Source: Maridesulfovibrio sp. (GTDB lineage: Bacteria > Desulfobacterota > Desulfovibrionia > Desulfovibrionales > Desulfovibrionaceae). From it: a DNA stretch of 64,000 nucleotides. The position numbers and the translations under genes are program-made. Positions 25,209-34,550 of the stretch are shown here, piece after piece (within the stretch, counting starts at the first letter, position 1; each line of letters begins with the position of its first letter). Where the stretch lies: NCBI RefSeq assembly GCF_963666665.1, contig NZ_OY762999.1, forward strand, positions 2,175,501 to 2,239,500, read 5' to 3'. The notes beneath the pieces were generated by a model. The model made no database searches and was not told where the DNA came from. It worked only from the letters and a program-made list of their open reading frames with translations.

Positions 25209-25479
25209 ACTTTTCCCGGCGTTTATTTATTTGCCGAAAGAATCCACAAGATGTTGTTTAGACAGGCTTTTTAAAAACAAAGATTTCTTAATAGAAAAGA
25301 AGAAATGGCAGAAAGACAGAAACAGGAGGAAAGTTCTGCCTTATGCGAAGGGGAAAATCTTTCCCAACTTTTTGGAAGGGAGAAATTGTTTACAGGATCA
25401 TATTTCAAATATATTACCCAAAAAGCAGTTCAGCAAAAATAAGCTTTAAAAGCCCATTTTGGGACGAATCATATATTTC
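25209..25479. other. Intergenic region upstream of the sigma-54 promoter and the PAS kinase
   Basis: About 270 AT-rich bases. It should hold the upstream activator sites for the flagellin promoter and the promoter of the plus-strand kinase, but I cannot point to a convincing site. The 97-codon open frame running through it from 25156 has no family features and no ribosome site. Confidence 0.3.
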
Positions 25480-28017
25480 ATGAAAATAAGAAGCATTCAT
25501 AGACTTAACAGCCGAATAAGAAATTACCTCTGCCTTTTTCTGACCATATTTATTGCAAGCTCTCTCTGTTCGACAGTTCTTTTTTCCTGGTCCGTATCGA
25601 AAGATGTAGACGGCAAAGCATCAACCTGGGCCAACTATCTGGTGGAAAGAATCTCATTTCTGGAAACTGTTGTAACCTCACGTGCAACTTTCGACCATGG
25701 ACTGTCCATATTAAGAGTCACACCCACGGGAGAAGTGGTTAACACCCGCCCATTTCCAATCGAAATCAAATCAATCGCGGAATCTCCAATTTTTCAAAAA
25801 GTGAAAGATTTTTATCCGGGACAGTCTCTACTTATAAGTCAGATTGCGCACGATCCATCCGAACAGGATGAAATATATCTCATCCAGCGTTTGGATCACA
25901 GTTTTGCCATTGCCAAAATTCCCCCAGAGAGTCTCCTGCCGGTATCACCGAATGACACTGAACTATATATCAAGGATAAAAACGAAAACACACTATACCG
26001 TTCTGAAAGCAGCTATTTCCCTACAGCCTACCGGGTAGGCAAACTGTTTTTTTCTAATTACCATATTTTTTTGACAGCAAATGCTGAAGTCTCAAATTTC
26101 GGGGGACTTTCTATAACTGTTGCAAAAGATATTTCCACAGAATTCTATGCCGGTTTGCTCCTGATATCATTTACCGCAATATGCTTGGGAATACTGGTTA
26201 AAAGATCAGCCTTTTTAACTTGGGATCTTGATAAAAATGAACAGGATTTTATCAGGATCAACAACCTGCTTAAAAGAGTCGTAGATAAACCGGAAAGAAA
26301 GCTTCAGCATCTGGCGACCATTGAATCCACGGCAGAAAGTATCCGTGAGGTGGACTGGGCCACAGAAGCACGCAAGATGTCTTTTGTTGAAAACAGAAAC
26401 TACATAACCGCCACAGCCTTTTTCTCCGGCAAGATACTTAAACTGCTTGATGAAGTGGCTTCACACTCACAAAAGCTGACCAGATCACGCAAGGAATACC
26501 ATGACCTCGTGCATACTGCCCGCAGTATCATTTTAAGAATTGACCGTAATGGCATATGTACTTTTTTTAATGAATACTCTCAGATCTTTTTCGGCTTTTC
26601 CGAAGAAGATGTCATCGGCAAAAGTGTTATTGGGACACTTATCCCCAAAACGGAGACTGGCGAGTCTGAACTCGAACAGATGATCCGTGAATTGACCGAT
26701 AATCCCGAAAATTTCCCGGTCAACACTAATCTGAATACACGCAAGGACGGCAGCAAGGTCTGGGTCTACTGGACCAACAGCCCTATCCTCAATGACAAGG
26801 GGGAACTGACAGAAATTCTCTGCGTGGGTACAGACATAACAAAACGCAAAGCTATTGAAACAGAGCTTCAAAACACAAGAAACTACATCCGCAACATAAT
26901 TGATTCCATGCCTTCGGTAATCATCGGTGTGGACAGCCAGACACGAATCACCCATTTCAACACTTCAGCTCAGCAGATGGCAGTTATCCCCAAGGAAGAA
27001 ATTGAGGGAGCCGAAGTGGAAAAAGCTTTCCCCCCTTTGGGCAAGTACGCAGACAAAATAGTCCAAGCCATCGAAACCGGAATTCCGGAAGCAGGATTCC
27101 GCACTCAAGGGATGACTGATCCCAACAGCCATCAGGACATCATCATCTACCCGCTCAATGACGGGATGAAAGGCGCGGTAATCAGGATTGACGATGCAAC
27201 CGAAAGAGTCCGGATTGATGAAATGATGATCCAGACGGAAAAGATGATGTCCATCGGCGGACTTGCTGCAGGAATGGCCCACGAAATCAACAACCCCCTT
27301 GGTGGAATTCTGCAAGGTATTCAAAATATCGTGCGCAGGATGTCCCCTGATCTCCCGGCCAACCTAAAAGCTGCGGAAAGAGCTGGTTGTTCGATTGAGT
27401 CAATCATTAACTACATGGAAGATCGTAAAATCATTAAAACCTTGAACGGAATAACCGACTCAGGAGTGCGAGCAGCCTCAATTGTTTCAGGAATGCTTGA
27501 ATTCAGCCGTAAAAGCGACTCCCGCAAAGCCCCGGGCGACTTACGCAGAATCATGGACAAAGCATGTACACTTGCTGCGCAGGATTATGACCCCGTAAAG
27601 GGATACGATTTTAAAAAAATAGCTATTATCAAGGATTATGACGATAACTTGAAATTAACTCCATGCACTGCCACTGAAATCGAACAGGTTTTCCTAAACC
27701 TGCTGCGCAACTCCGCACAGGCGATGGATGATTGGCCTGAAATGGACGATTCACCTGTCATTTCAATAAAAATCCACAATAAACGGGATATGGTAAAGTG
27801 CACAGTCTCGGACAACGGTCCCGGGATGGATGAAGCGACCCGCAAAAGGGTTTTCGAGCCTTTTTATACGACTAAAGCACCGGGAATAGGGACCGGACTG
27901 GGGCTTTCCGTCTCATATTTTATTATCACTCAGAACCACCATGGAATATTTCAGGTGGAATCATCCCCCGGTAAAGGGACCACTTTCACAATCCAGCTTC
28001 CGATTGCCAAAAATTAA
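25480..28017 (+). CDS. PAS-domain sensor histidine kinase
   Basis: About 845 residues, membrane bound. One helix lies near residues 15-37, then a periplasmic sensor to about 220 and a second helix at about 222-240. Two PAS domains follow (about 335-460 and 465-575). The HisKA-type region contains the acceptor His in GMAHEINNPLGGILQGIQN (about 600), and the catalytic domain has NLLRNSAQAM, DNGPGMDEATRKRVFEPFYTT and GTGLGLSVSYFI. The HEINNPL type is typical of kinases paired with NtrC-like activators, interesting beside a sigma-54 promoter, but no response regulator is adjacent. The ATG at 25480 is the first good start; a TTG at 25459 is also in frame. Confidence 0.92.
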   Translation: MKIRSIHRLNSRIRNYLCLFLTIFIASSLCSTVLFSWSVSKDVDGKASTWANYLVERISFLETVVTSRATFDHGLSILRVTPTGEVVNTRPFPIEIKSIAESPIFQKVKDFYPGQSLLISQIAHDPSEQDEIYLIQRLDHSFAIAKIPPESLLPVSPNDTELYIKDKNENTLYRSESSYFPTAYRVGKLFFSNYHIFLTANAEVSNFGGLSITVAKDISTEFYAGLLLISFTAICLGILVKRSAFLTWDLDKNEQDFIRINNLLKRVVDKPERKLQHLATIESTAESIREVDWATEARKMSFVENRNYITATAFFSGKILKLLDEVASHSQKLTRSRKEYHDLVHTARSIILRIDRNGICTFFNEYSQIFFGFSEEDVIGKSVIGTLIPKTETGESELEQMIRELTDNPENFPVNTNLNTRKDGSKVWVYWTNSPILNDKGELTEILCVGTDITKRKAIETELQNTRNYIRNIIDSMPSVIIGVDSQTRITHFNTSAQQMAVIPKEEIEGAEVEKAFPPLGKYADKIVQAIETGIPEAGFRTQGMTDPNSHQDIIIYPLNDGMKGAVIRIDDATERVRIDEMMIQTEKMMSIGGLAAGMAHEINNPLGGILQGIQNIVRRMSPDLPANLKAAERAGCSIESIINYMEDRKIIKTLNGITDSGVRAASIVSGMLEFSRKSDSRKAPGDLRRIMDKACTLAAQDYDPVKGYDFKKIAIIKDYDDNLKLTPCTATEIEQVFLNLLRNSAQAMDDWPEMDDSPVISIKIHNKRDMVKCTVSDNGPGMDEATRKRVFEPFYTTKAPGIGTGLGLSVSYFIITQNHHGIFQVESSPGKGTTFTIQLPIAKN

Positions 28018-28021
28018 AATG

Positions 28022-28056
28022 GCCCTGAAAATCCAAGACTGATTTTCAGGGCTTTT
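28022..28056 (+). terminator. Terminator after the PAS kinase
   Basis: GCCCTGAAAATC pairs perfectly with GATTTTCAGGGC over a seven-base loop and is followed by TTTT. Confidence 0.93.
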
Positions 28057-28096
28057 CATTTTTATACTTCAAAATTTATGTTAATAATATCAGACT

Positions 28097-29218
28097 TTAA
28101 TGTTTAGAGCTCATTCCCTTCTTTACAGACATTATTCTCTCATATGACTGCCGGATTCTGCGTTCAGTAATCTTCCCTTCATGGACCAGTTGCTTGAGGG
28201 TTGAAACGGCCTTGGTTCCCAGTCCGGGTTCATAAATCAGGTTATTGCCGAAAAGAAGAATATCTGCCCCGGCCTTTACTGCCCGATAGATACCTTCCTT
28301 AAAACCGTACTCCCCGCTAACCGCCTGCATCTGCATATCATCGGTAACAATTATGCCTTCGAAACCAAGCTTACGGCGCAGAAGACCGTGAATAACATTA
28401 CGGGAAAGAGTTGCCGGATACTTGCGGTCCCAGCGAGAATTGAAAATATGCGCGGTCATGACCATATCAGCTTTATTATCACTGACTAATTTCTGAAAAG
28501 GATAAAGTTCACTGCTGTCCCATGAATCAGTCACATCGGTAAAACCTAAATGTGAATCACCGCGGGAACTGCCATGTCCCGGAAAATGTTTCAGACATGA
28601 AATAATGCCTTCGCTATGCAAGCCGTCAATATACGAATCTGCAAAACGGGCCACAATGCGGGGGTCATCTGAAAAGCTGCGCTGCAATGCTGCAATCACC
28701 GGATTTGCAGAATTGCGGTTCACATCCACAACAGGGGCAAAATCCATATTAATTCCGGACTCTTTTAAGGTTTTCCCGATAGTTTGTCCTGCCCTGAATG
28801 CAGCCTTAATGTCGCCACTGTTGCCCAGTTCGGCAGCAGATGGAGTTTCAGGGAACCCCATCTCCCCGGTCAACCTTTTAATAATGCCCCCTTCCTGATC
28901 AATAGAAATAAATAAAGGGATTTCAGCAAGATCTTGCAGACCGGAAGTAAGTTTTACCAGCTGAGCGGGGTTGGCAATATTACGTACAGTACTGTTCAGG
29001 GTGCAATCCTTGCTGAAAAGAATCACTCCGCCAACACGAGCATTTTTGATATCACCTATAACCGGACTGTCTGCACTCAACTCTAATCCCCGGAATCCGA
29101 CCATGACCATCTGGCCGATCATTATATCCAGTTCCGAAGGGCTGAAAGTGCTTTTTTTAAGAGAACATCCGCTGAAAACAGCCACAATTAGCATTAAAAT
29201 TAATATTATTTTTCTCAA
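28097..29218 (-). CDS. nagZ: GH3 beta-N-acetylhexosaminidase, lipoprotein form
   Basis: 373 residues. GH3 hydrolase of the NagZ type that removes N-acetylglucosamine from muropeptides. The key loop KHFPGHGSSRGDSHLG carries the Asp-His general acid pair, and IIVTDDMQMQAV carries the catalytic nucleophile Asp. Unlike the cytoplasmic E. coli NagZ, it has a lipoprotein signal (IVAVFSGCSLKKS) with the lipid-modified Cys at about residue 19, so it is probably anchored in the outer or inner membrane facing the periplasm. Exported NagZ relatives are known in Gram-positives and some proteobacteria. Confidence 0.9.
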   Translation of the reverse strand: MRKIILILMLIVAVFSGCSLKKSTFSPSELDIMIGQMVMVGFRGLELSADSPVIGDIKNARVGGVILFSKDCTLNSTVRNIANPAQLVKLTSGLQDLAEIPLFISIDQEGGIIKRLTGEMGFPETPSAAELGNSGDIKAAFRAGQTIGKTLKESGINMDFAPVVDVNRNSANPVIAALQRSFSDDPRIVARFADSYIDGLHSEGIISCLKHFPGHGSSRGDSHLGFTDVTDSWDSSELYPFQKLVSDNKADMVMTAHIFNSRWDRKYPATLSRNVIHGLLRRKLGFEGIIVTDDMQMQAVSGEYGFKEGIYRAVKAGADILLFGNNLIYEPGLGTKAVSTLKQLVHEGKITERRIRQSYERIMSVKKGMSSKH

Positions 29219-29379
29219 TGGTGCGCTCCATCATTTTTGAATGCAGAATAAAAAAAACATGTTATAGTGAGCATTCTGCAATTTATCAAGAACGGCAAGG
29301 ATGTTGCCACCGCTTATGATTTCCTATAAACGGATTTCTCCACTTGCTTTATAATGAATTGCAAACAGAAGGAAAATGA

Positions 29380-29997
29380 ATGTCCCAGACAGCACTGCAG
29401 AAAGTAGTTGAACATGCCCGTGCCGGACTTGAAGTCCGGGAATCTTTTTTTGAGCAATACTCCCAGCTCGTGGTTGATGTATCCAAAGCATTAGCCGTGC
29501 GCCTTGCCCTCGGTTCCAAGATCCTATTTTGCGGAAACGGCGGAAGCGCGGCAGACTGCCAACATCTTGCGGCGGAGCTCGTCAACCGCTTCAAGCTGGA
29601 ACGTCCTCCCCTGCCAGGACTGGCCCTGACCACTGATTCCTCAATTCTCACTGCAATCGGCAATGACTATTCATATGATATGGTTTTCGAAAAGCAGGTT
29701 CAGGCTCTGGGACAGCCCGGTGACGTTCTCATCGGCATCAGCACCTCCGGAACCAGTTCCAACGTGATCAGCGCCCTTAAGGAAGCTAAACGCAAGGGCA
29801 TGGTTACCATAGGAATGACAGGCATCAGCGCAGGCGAAATGCTGCCTATCTGTGACCACATTATCAGTGTTCCCAGCAAAGATACCGCCATCATTCAGGA
29901 AGTACATATCGCTGCAGGACACCTCTTCTGCCACCTTATTGACCACTTTTTATTTGAAGCTGTCGGTGAACTTGAACCTTACCTAAGCGGAGAATAG
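29380..29997 (+). CDS. gmhA: Phosphoheptose isomerase (sedoheptulose-7-phosphate isomerase)
   Basis: 205 residues with one SIS domain. It converts sedoheptulose 7-phosphate to D-glycero-D-manno-heptose 7-phosphate, the first step of ADP-heptose synthesis for the lipopolysaccharide core. Signatures are LFCGNGGSAADCQHLAAELVNRF, GISTSGTSSNVI and the C-terminal EVHIAAGHLFCHLID with catalytic Glu and zinc-binding His. The length matches the family. No other heptose gene is adjacent. Confidence 0.95.
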   Translation: MSQTALQKVVEHARAGLEVRESFFEQYSQLVVDVSKALAVRLALGSKILFCGNGGSAADCQHLAAELVNRFKLERPPLPGLALTTDSSILTAIGNDYSYDMVFEKQVQALGQPGDVLIGISTSGTSSNVISALKEAKRKGMVTIGMTGISAGEMLPICDHIISVPSKDTAIIQEVHIAAGHLFCHLIDHFLFEAVGELEPYLSGE

Positions 29998-30024
29998 GCA
30001 AAATTCCAGCAAACGAGCAACAGT

Positions 30025-30438
30025 ATGCAGATTCTTATAGTCGAAGACAGCAATACAAGCAGGATGTATCTCCAGGAAATTCTTAGGATAATAACCGAAA
30101 GAGTTGAGAGCAAAAGCATAGACAGCGCTGTCAGCGGCGAAGAAGCACTGGAAAAATTTGAACATAGATGGCTTGAAGGAAATCCCTACGACCTTATCTT
30201 CATGGACATAGTCCTGCCCGGCATGGACGGACTGCAGACTCTCGAAAAAATCAGGGCTATCGAGCAAAGCAAAAGTATTCCTGAAGACAGAAAGGTCAAG
30301 GCAATCATGACAACAGCCCTTGATGACAGTACTAAAGCTTCACGCGCTTTTTTCCAGTGCGAAGCTTTATCATATATTACAAAACCGATCACAGAAGATA
30401 AAATTCAGGCAGAGCTCAGTAAATTCGGCTTGCTTTAA
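30025..30438 (+). CDS. Stand-alone response regulator receiver protein
   Basis: 137 residues, a single receiver domain: QILIVEDSNTSRMYLQEIL with the acidic pocket, LIFMDIVLPGMDGLQTL with phosphorylatable Asp (about residue 59), an AIMTTALDD switch Thr, and YITKPITEDKI with the conserved Lys. There is no output domain. It is 27 bases downstream of gmhA and 13 bases upstream of the LysE gene, so the three may be co-transcribed although their roles look unrelated. Confidence 0.9.
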   Translation: MQILIVEDSNTSRMYLQEILRIITERVESKSIDSAVSGEEALEKFEHRWLEGNPYDLIFMDIVLPGMDGLQTLEKIRAIEQSKSIPEDRKVKAIMTTALDDSTKASRAFFQCEALSYITKPITEDKIQAELSKFGLL

Positions 30439-30451
30439 AGGGAATTCAACG

Positions 30452-31075
30452 ATGGATGCACTGACCATGGCCTTTATCCCCGTTGCAGCGATTCTGACCA
30501 TCACCCCCGGTTCAGACACAATGCTTGTGGTCAATAACACACTGACCCGTTCAACTGCGGACGGCCTGTGCACAGTAGCCGGGATCAATGCCGGACTGTT
30601 AATCCATGCCCTTGCTTCGGCTCTGGGGCTTTCCATGATCCTCATGAATTCTGCTACCGCCTTTGAAATGGTCAAACTTGCAGGAGCCCTATATATTATA
30701 TATCTGGGCATCCAGTCACTGCGTAACAGCAGAAAGCAGGAAGAGACCGGATTTTCTGCCGAGCCCTGCAGCAAGGGCATTTCCGCCTCCATCCGTGAAG
30801 GATTTCTGACTAACGTACTCAATCCCAAGGTTGCAGTCTTTTACCTTGCACTGCTGCCCCAGTTTATTTCTCCCGGAGAATCCATACTGCGTCAGTCCCT
30901 GCTGCTCATGACTATCCATTTCAGCATGGGCATTATCTGGTTCAGCTTTATCACTCTTGCTCTGGGTAAAGTTCGCCACCTCATTTCCGGCGGCAAATTC
31001 AAAAAAAGACTTGAAGCCATTTCCGGCATTGTTTTCATCGGATTGGGTTTGAAAATGGCCCTTGCCAAAAACTAA
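30452..31075 (+). CDS. LysE/RhtB-family amino-acid exporter
   Basis: 207 residues with six hydrophobic segments, length and topology of the LysE/RhtB translocators. The N-terminal signature AAILTITPGSDTMLVVNNTL and the later EGFLTNVLNPKVAVFYLALLPQFI are diagnostic. It exports an amino acid or its analogue using the proton gradient; the substrate is not predictable. The ATG at 30452 follows AAAGGGA and is preferred to the upstream start inside the receiver gene. It converges on the next gene with only three bases between stops. Confidence 0.92.
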   Translation: MDALTMAFIPVAAILTITPGSDTMLVVNNTLTRSTADGLCTVAGINAGLLIHALASALGLSMILMNSATAFEMVKLAGALYIIYLGIQSLRNSRKQEETGFSAEPCSKGISASIREGFLTNVLNPKVAVFYLALLPQFISPGESILRQSLLLMTIHFSMGIIWFSFITLALGKVRHLISGGKFKKRLEAISGIVFIGLGLKMALAKN

Positions 31076-31078
31076 TAT

Positions 31079-31357
31079 TTACTCAAATTCCATTGCCACG
31101 CGCAGACTAAATCCTGAGTTTTCCAATTCACGGGCAACCTCTTCCGCTCTTTCCCGGTCAGGACAGACCCGAAGAACAAGCTGTGCGCACTTGAATTCAT
31201 CATAGACCCAGACATTCTCATCCAGCTCTATGCCTGATTCATTCACCTTGTGGAGCAACTCTGCACGGCAATGTTCCCTTTGATCAAAAGCATTTTCATC
31301 AAAATCCCCGCCAACCGCCAAAACCCACCATTTTCCTGTCTTTTGCAGACTGCTCAT
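31079..31357 (-). CDS. Hypothetical 92-residue acidic protein
   Basis: 92 residues, cytoplasmic, acidic, with two repeating alpha-beta units suggested by KWWVLAVGGDF and QLVLRVCPDRERAEEVARELENSGFSLRVAMEFE. The second half resembles a small ferredoxin-like or SPOR-like fold in pattern only. I recognise no family. It has a proper start, codon use like neighbours, and stands alone between convergent and divergent genes. Confidence 0.6.
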   Translation of the reverse strand: MSSLQKTGKWWVLAVGGDFDENAFDQREHCRAELLHKVNESGIELDENVWVYDEFKCAQLVLRVCPDRERAEEVARELENSGFSLRVAMEFE

Positions 31358-31429
31358 CCTTACACTCCTCTATCCTTTTGAATGAGAGCAACAACTTGCC
31401 CCTCAAGCTCACAGGTGCTAAACTTAAAC

Positions 31430-31858
31430 ATGTTATTTTCTAAATCTATACCTTCTTCCGGCATAAAAAACAAAATAGCACTAAGTGCAGCTTTGTTGGT
31501 TATTGTCGGTTATTTCTTTATTCCCTACCAGGAAATCAGGCTGGAAAGAATAAGAGCCTTTGGCGAAAACAAAGCTATAGGTATAGTTATTGAAAAAAAC
31601 AGCCGAATAAGCGAACATAATTTAAATGAAACAGAAAAAGAACGTCAGACCGTCAGGTATCGCTTTGTCGACCCTTCCGGTTTGCCCAGAGAAAGAACAG
31701 CTGCTGTACAAAGCACATTCTGGAGGAGGATTTCACTGGGGGATAGTGTAATTGTGTATTATGCCAAAGCCGCACCGCAGGTGTCTCGCATTGAACATGA
31801 AAAAGAAAATGCAGTGGTTCGGCTTTTAGCCAAGTTTTCAAGGGGCAATACACATTAA
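31430..31858 (+). CDS. DUF3592-like membrane protein
   Basis: About 142 residues. One hydrophobic helix (about residues 15-33, IALSAALLVIVGYFF) is followed by a soluble beta-rich domain with TVRYRFVDPSGLPRERTAAV and GDSVIVYYAKAAPQVSRIE, the pattern of DUF3592 proteins (YRF ... G ... V-YYxxxP). The function of this family is not established. The frame is open from an ATG at 31382; the ATG at 31430 begins MLFSKSIP and has an AGGTG upstream, so I favour it. Confidence 0.6.
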   Translation: MLFSKSIPSSGIKNKIALSAALLVIVGYFFIPYQEIRLERIRAFGENKAIGIVIEKNSRISEHNLNETEKERQTVRYRFVDPSGLPRERTAAVQSTFWRRISLGDSVIVYYAKAAPQVSRIEHEKENAVVRLLAKFSRGNTH

Positions 31859-31995
31859 TTCATGCCGAATAACTCAATGTCCTGAAGAACTGAATCCCAC
31901 AGTTCTTAAACATATTTTAAGCTGGATCTGCGTGCGGTGAGGGAAAACGCTACCAAGACTGGCAAACGTATCTAACTTTGGATCAGGGAGAGAGC

Positions 31996-34404
31996 ATGTT
32001 GAAGAAGCTGGCATTTCAAACAAAACTTATGCTTGGAGCAGTCTTAATCGTTCTGGCTACAATCATATTCATGACCGGGATAAACCTGTATAAGGTGCAG
32101 GATTCGCTTCATACACTGGGTCAAACATCCATGAAATCAATCGCTGACAGCGTTCATTCACTCATGGAAATGCAGAATGACATCCTGATGGACAAGGTAA
32201 AAGCAGACATAGATATTCTGGATAAAAAAATATTTTCACTCGGCTTTCCGAAGCTCAACAAACGCCACCCCATTGAAGAAACCATCACTAACCAGCTCAC
32301 CAAACAAAGTGAAACTGTAAGCATACCAAGCCTTGAGTTCGGAGGAATACCGGTTAACAACAAGTTTGATATCGTTGACGATCTCAAAAAAGAAATCGGC
32401 GGAACAGCCACAATTTTCGAAGTCCTTCCCGGCAAACTTCTGCGTGTATCAACCAACGTGCTCAAGCTTGACGGAAACCGGGCAACCGGAACTTACATCC
32501 CTGACTCAAGCCCTGTATATAAAGCCGTCATGTCAGGTAAGACTTACTATGGCATGGCTTATGTTGTTAACGCATGGTACATCACCGCCTATAAACCCCT
32601 GACCGACCTGCGCGGTAATATTGTCAGCGTTATTTATGTAGGGCGTAAAATCATTACTGATGCCTTTAAGAAATCCGTTCTGGCTTCAAATGTCGGAGGA
32701 AAGGGTTACGCAATGATATTCAACAGTAATGGTGAGATCATGCTCCACCCGACTCTTACCGGTGAGAATTTGAAAGACACCCCTAGTTGGAAACTTTTTG
32801 CCGACACAGATGAAGGGGAAATTGAATACGACAAGGACGGGGAATCTACTTCCGCTTATATAACCGACTTCAAACCATGGAACTGGTCATTTGCATTTGT
32901 GATGAAGACAGCCGATATGTCTCATGGCGTGGACCGCGACATTTTCATAACCAACGTAATCATCGCCGTGGTAGCTCTTTCCATCTCAGCTTTCATCTTG
33001 CTGCTGATGATCAAAGCCACCACCAGACCGCTACAGCAGCTTTCCGACTTTACTGCCAAAGTATCTGAAGGAGATTACGATTCCGAGCTTGAATACGAAG
33101 CAGATGACGTGGTTGGCCGAACCATTAATTCAGTTAAACACATGGTGTTTGAACTGAAGAACAAGCTCGGTTTTTCCAGCGGTCTGCTCAGTGGACTGAC
33201 CCTGCCCTGCGTTGTTGTGGACCTTGAAAAAAAGGTTTCCTTCATCAACCAGCATATCATTGATCAATTCGGTTTGAGCGGTAACGCTGATAGCTATATA
33301 GGAAAACGCTCCAACGATCTGGTCAATGTCCAGACTATCCGCGATACAATTGACCGCTGCCTGAAAGAAGAGACCAGTTTCTCCGAAATAGAAGTACAGG
33401 GCCACACTAAGGGTGGCAAAGAATTCTACACCATCATTGACGTAGCGCCGCTGCATGACCTTGACAAGAAACTCATCGGTGCCTTCATGATCATGAATGA
33501 CATCACAACCATCAAGGAAAACGAAAAGGCCATTACCGCCCAGCGTGACACCATCGCGGCAACAGCAAAAGATGCGGACGAAATATCCGATCAGCTTGCT
33601 TCTGCTGCAGATGAACTTTCAGCTCAGGTTGATGAATCACGCAGGGGTGCCGAAGTCCAGCAGCAGAGAGCCAGTGAAACGGCAACTGCCATGGACCAGA
33701 TGAACGCCACTGTTATGGAAGTTGCCCGTAATGCCGGAGAAGCCTCTGAAAATGCCCGCGTTACCAGGGAAAAAGCATTAGAAGGCCAGAATCTTGTTGG
33801 ACAGGTTGTAACCTCCATTAAGGCCCTTGAGCAGAATTCCGAAGAGCTCAAATCCAGCATGGAAGAACTCGGACAGCGCACTGACTCCATCGGAAAGGTT
33901 ATGAACGTTATTACCGACATCGCTGATCAGACCAACCTGCTGGCGCTTAATGCTGCCATTGAGGCCGCTCGTGCAGGGGAAGCCGGTCGCGGATTCGCAG
34001 TTGTTGCCGATGAAGTACGCAAACTGGCTGAAAAAACCATGGATGCAACAAAAGAAGTTGGTGAAGCAATTACCTCCATTCAGGACAGCACCAGAACAAA
34101 CATCAGTGCCACTGAAAACGCAGTTAAATCCATTGTTGAATCAACTGATCTTGCATCAAAATCCGGTGATGCCCTTGATGAAATCGTACACATGGTAGAA
34201 ACCTCTGCAAATCAGATCGAAGGAATTGCAGCGGCAGCAGAAGAACAATCTGCATCAAGTGAACAAATCAGCCGCGCCACAGAAGAGATAAACGAAATCT
34301 CAGCCGAAGCAGCTGAAACCACGGTTCAGTCTGCTCTGGCCATTTCGGAAGTTGCGGAACTGGCCTCCAAGATCAAGGAACTGATCAGAAATATGCAGTC
34401 ATAA
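31996..34404 (+). CDS. Methyl-accepting chemotaxis protein with Cache and PAS sensors
   Basis: About 802 residues. Transmembrane helices lie near residues 10-32 and 318-340; between them is a large periplasmic Cache domain (with YAMIFNSNGEIMLHP). A HAMP linker, a cytoplasmic PAS domain (about 405-515) and a signalling domain follow; its tip reads IGKVMNVITDIADQTNLLALNAAIEAARAGEAGRGFAVVADEVRKLAEKT. There is no C-terminal CheR-binding pentapeptide. It couples an unknown ligand to CheA activity. GGGAG lies seven bases before the ATG at 31996, preferred over the in-frame TTG at 31978. Confidence 0.94.
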   Translation: MLKKLAFQTKLMLGAVLIVLATIIFMTGINLYKVQDSLHTLGQTSMKSIADSVHSLMEMQNDILMDKVKADIDILDKKIFSLGFPKLNKRHPIEETITNQLTKQSETVSIPSLEFGGIPVNNKFDIVDDLKKEIGGTATIFEVLPGKLLRVSTNVLKLDGNRATGTYIPDSSPVYKAVMSGKTYYGMAYVVNAWYITAYKPLTDLRGNIVSVIYVGRKIITDAFKKSVLASNVGGKGYAMIFNSNGEIMLHPTLTGENLKDTPSWKLFADTDEGEIEYDKDGESTSAYITDFKPWNWSFAFVMKTADMSHGVDRDIFITNVIIAVVALSISAFILLLMIKATTRPLQQLSDFTAKVSEGDYDSELEYEADDVVGRTINSVKHMVFELKNKLGFSSGLLSGLTLPCVVVDLEKKVSFINQHIIDQFGLSGNADSYIGKRSNDLVNVQTIRDTIDRCLKEETSFSEIEVQGHTKGGKEFYTIIDVAPLHDLDKKLIGAFMIMNDITTIKENEKAITAQRDTIAATAKDADEISDQLASAADELSAQVDESRRGAEVQQQRASETATAMDQMNATVMEVARNAGEASENARVTREKALEGQNLVGQVVTSIKALEQNSEELKSSMEELGQRTDSIGKVMNVITDIADQTNLLALNAAIEAARAGEAGRGFAVVADEVRKLAEKTMDATKEVGEAITSIQDSTRTNISATENAVKSIVESTDLASKSGDALDEIVHMVETSANQIEGIAAAAEEQSASSEQISRATEEINEISAEAAETTVQSALAISEVAELASKIKELIRNMQS

Positions 34405-34426
34405 GGCTGACTACAAATAGACTTAC

Positions 34427-34459
34427 AAGGCGGTTTCCCAACAGGATGCCGCCTTTTTT
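34427..34459 (+). terminator. Terminator after the chemoreceptor
   Basis: AAGGCGG pairs with CCGCCTT over a 15-base loop and is followed by TTTT. Confidence 0.85.
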
Positions 34460-34550
34460 ATGAGCATGTCTGTTGACCCGTTAAAAAACACTGTGTAACC
34501 AGCTTTCATAATGAAAACATCAAACCTTATGACTTGGCGGTAAAGCAATC

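Noticed and set aside
25156..25449. 97-codon frame between flagellin and the PAS kinase
   Set aside because: No ribosome site, no domain, and it overlaps the sigma-54 promoter and its upstream region.
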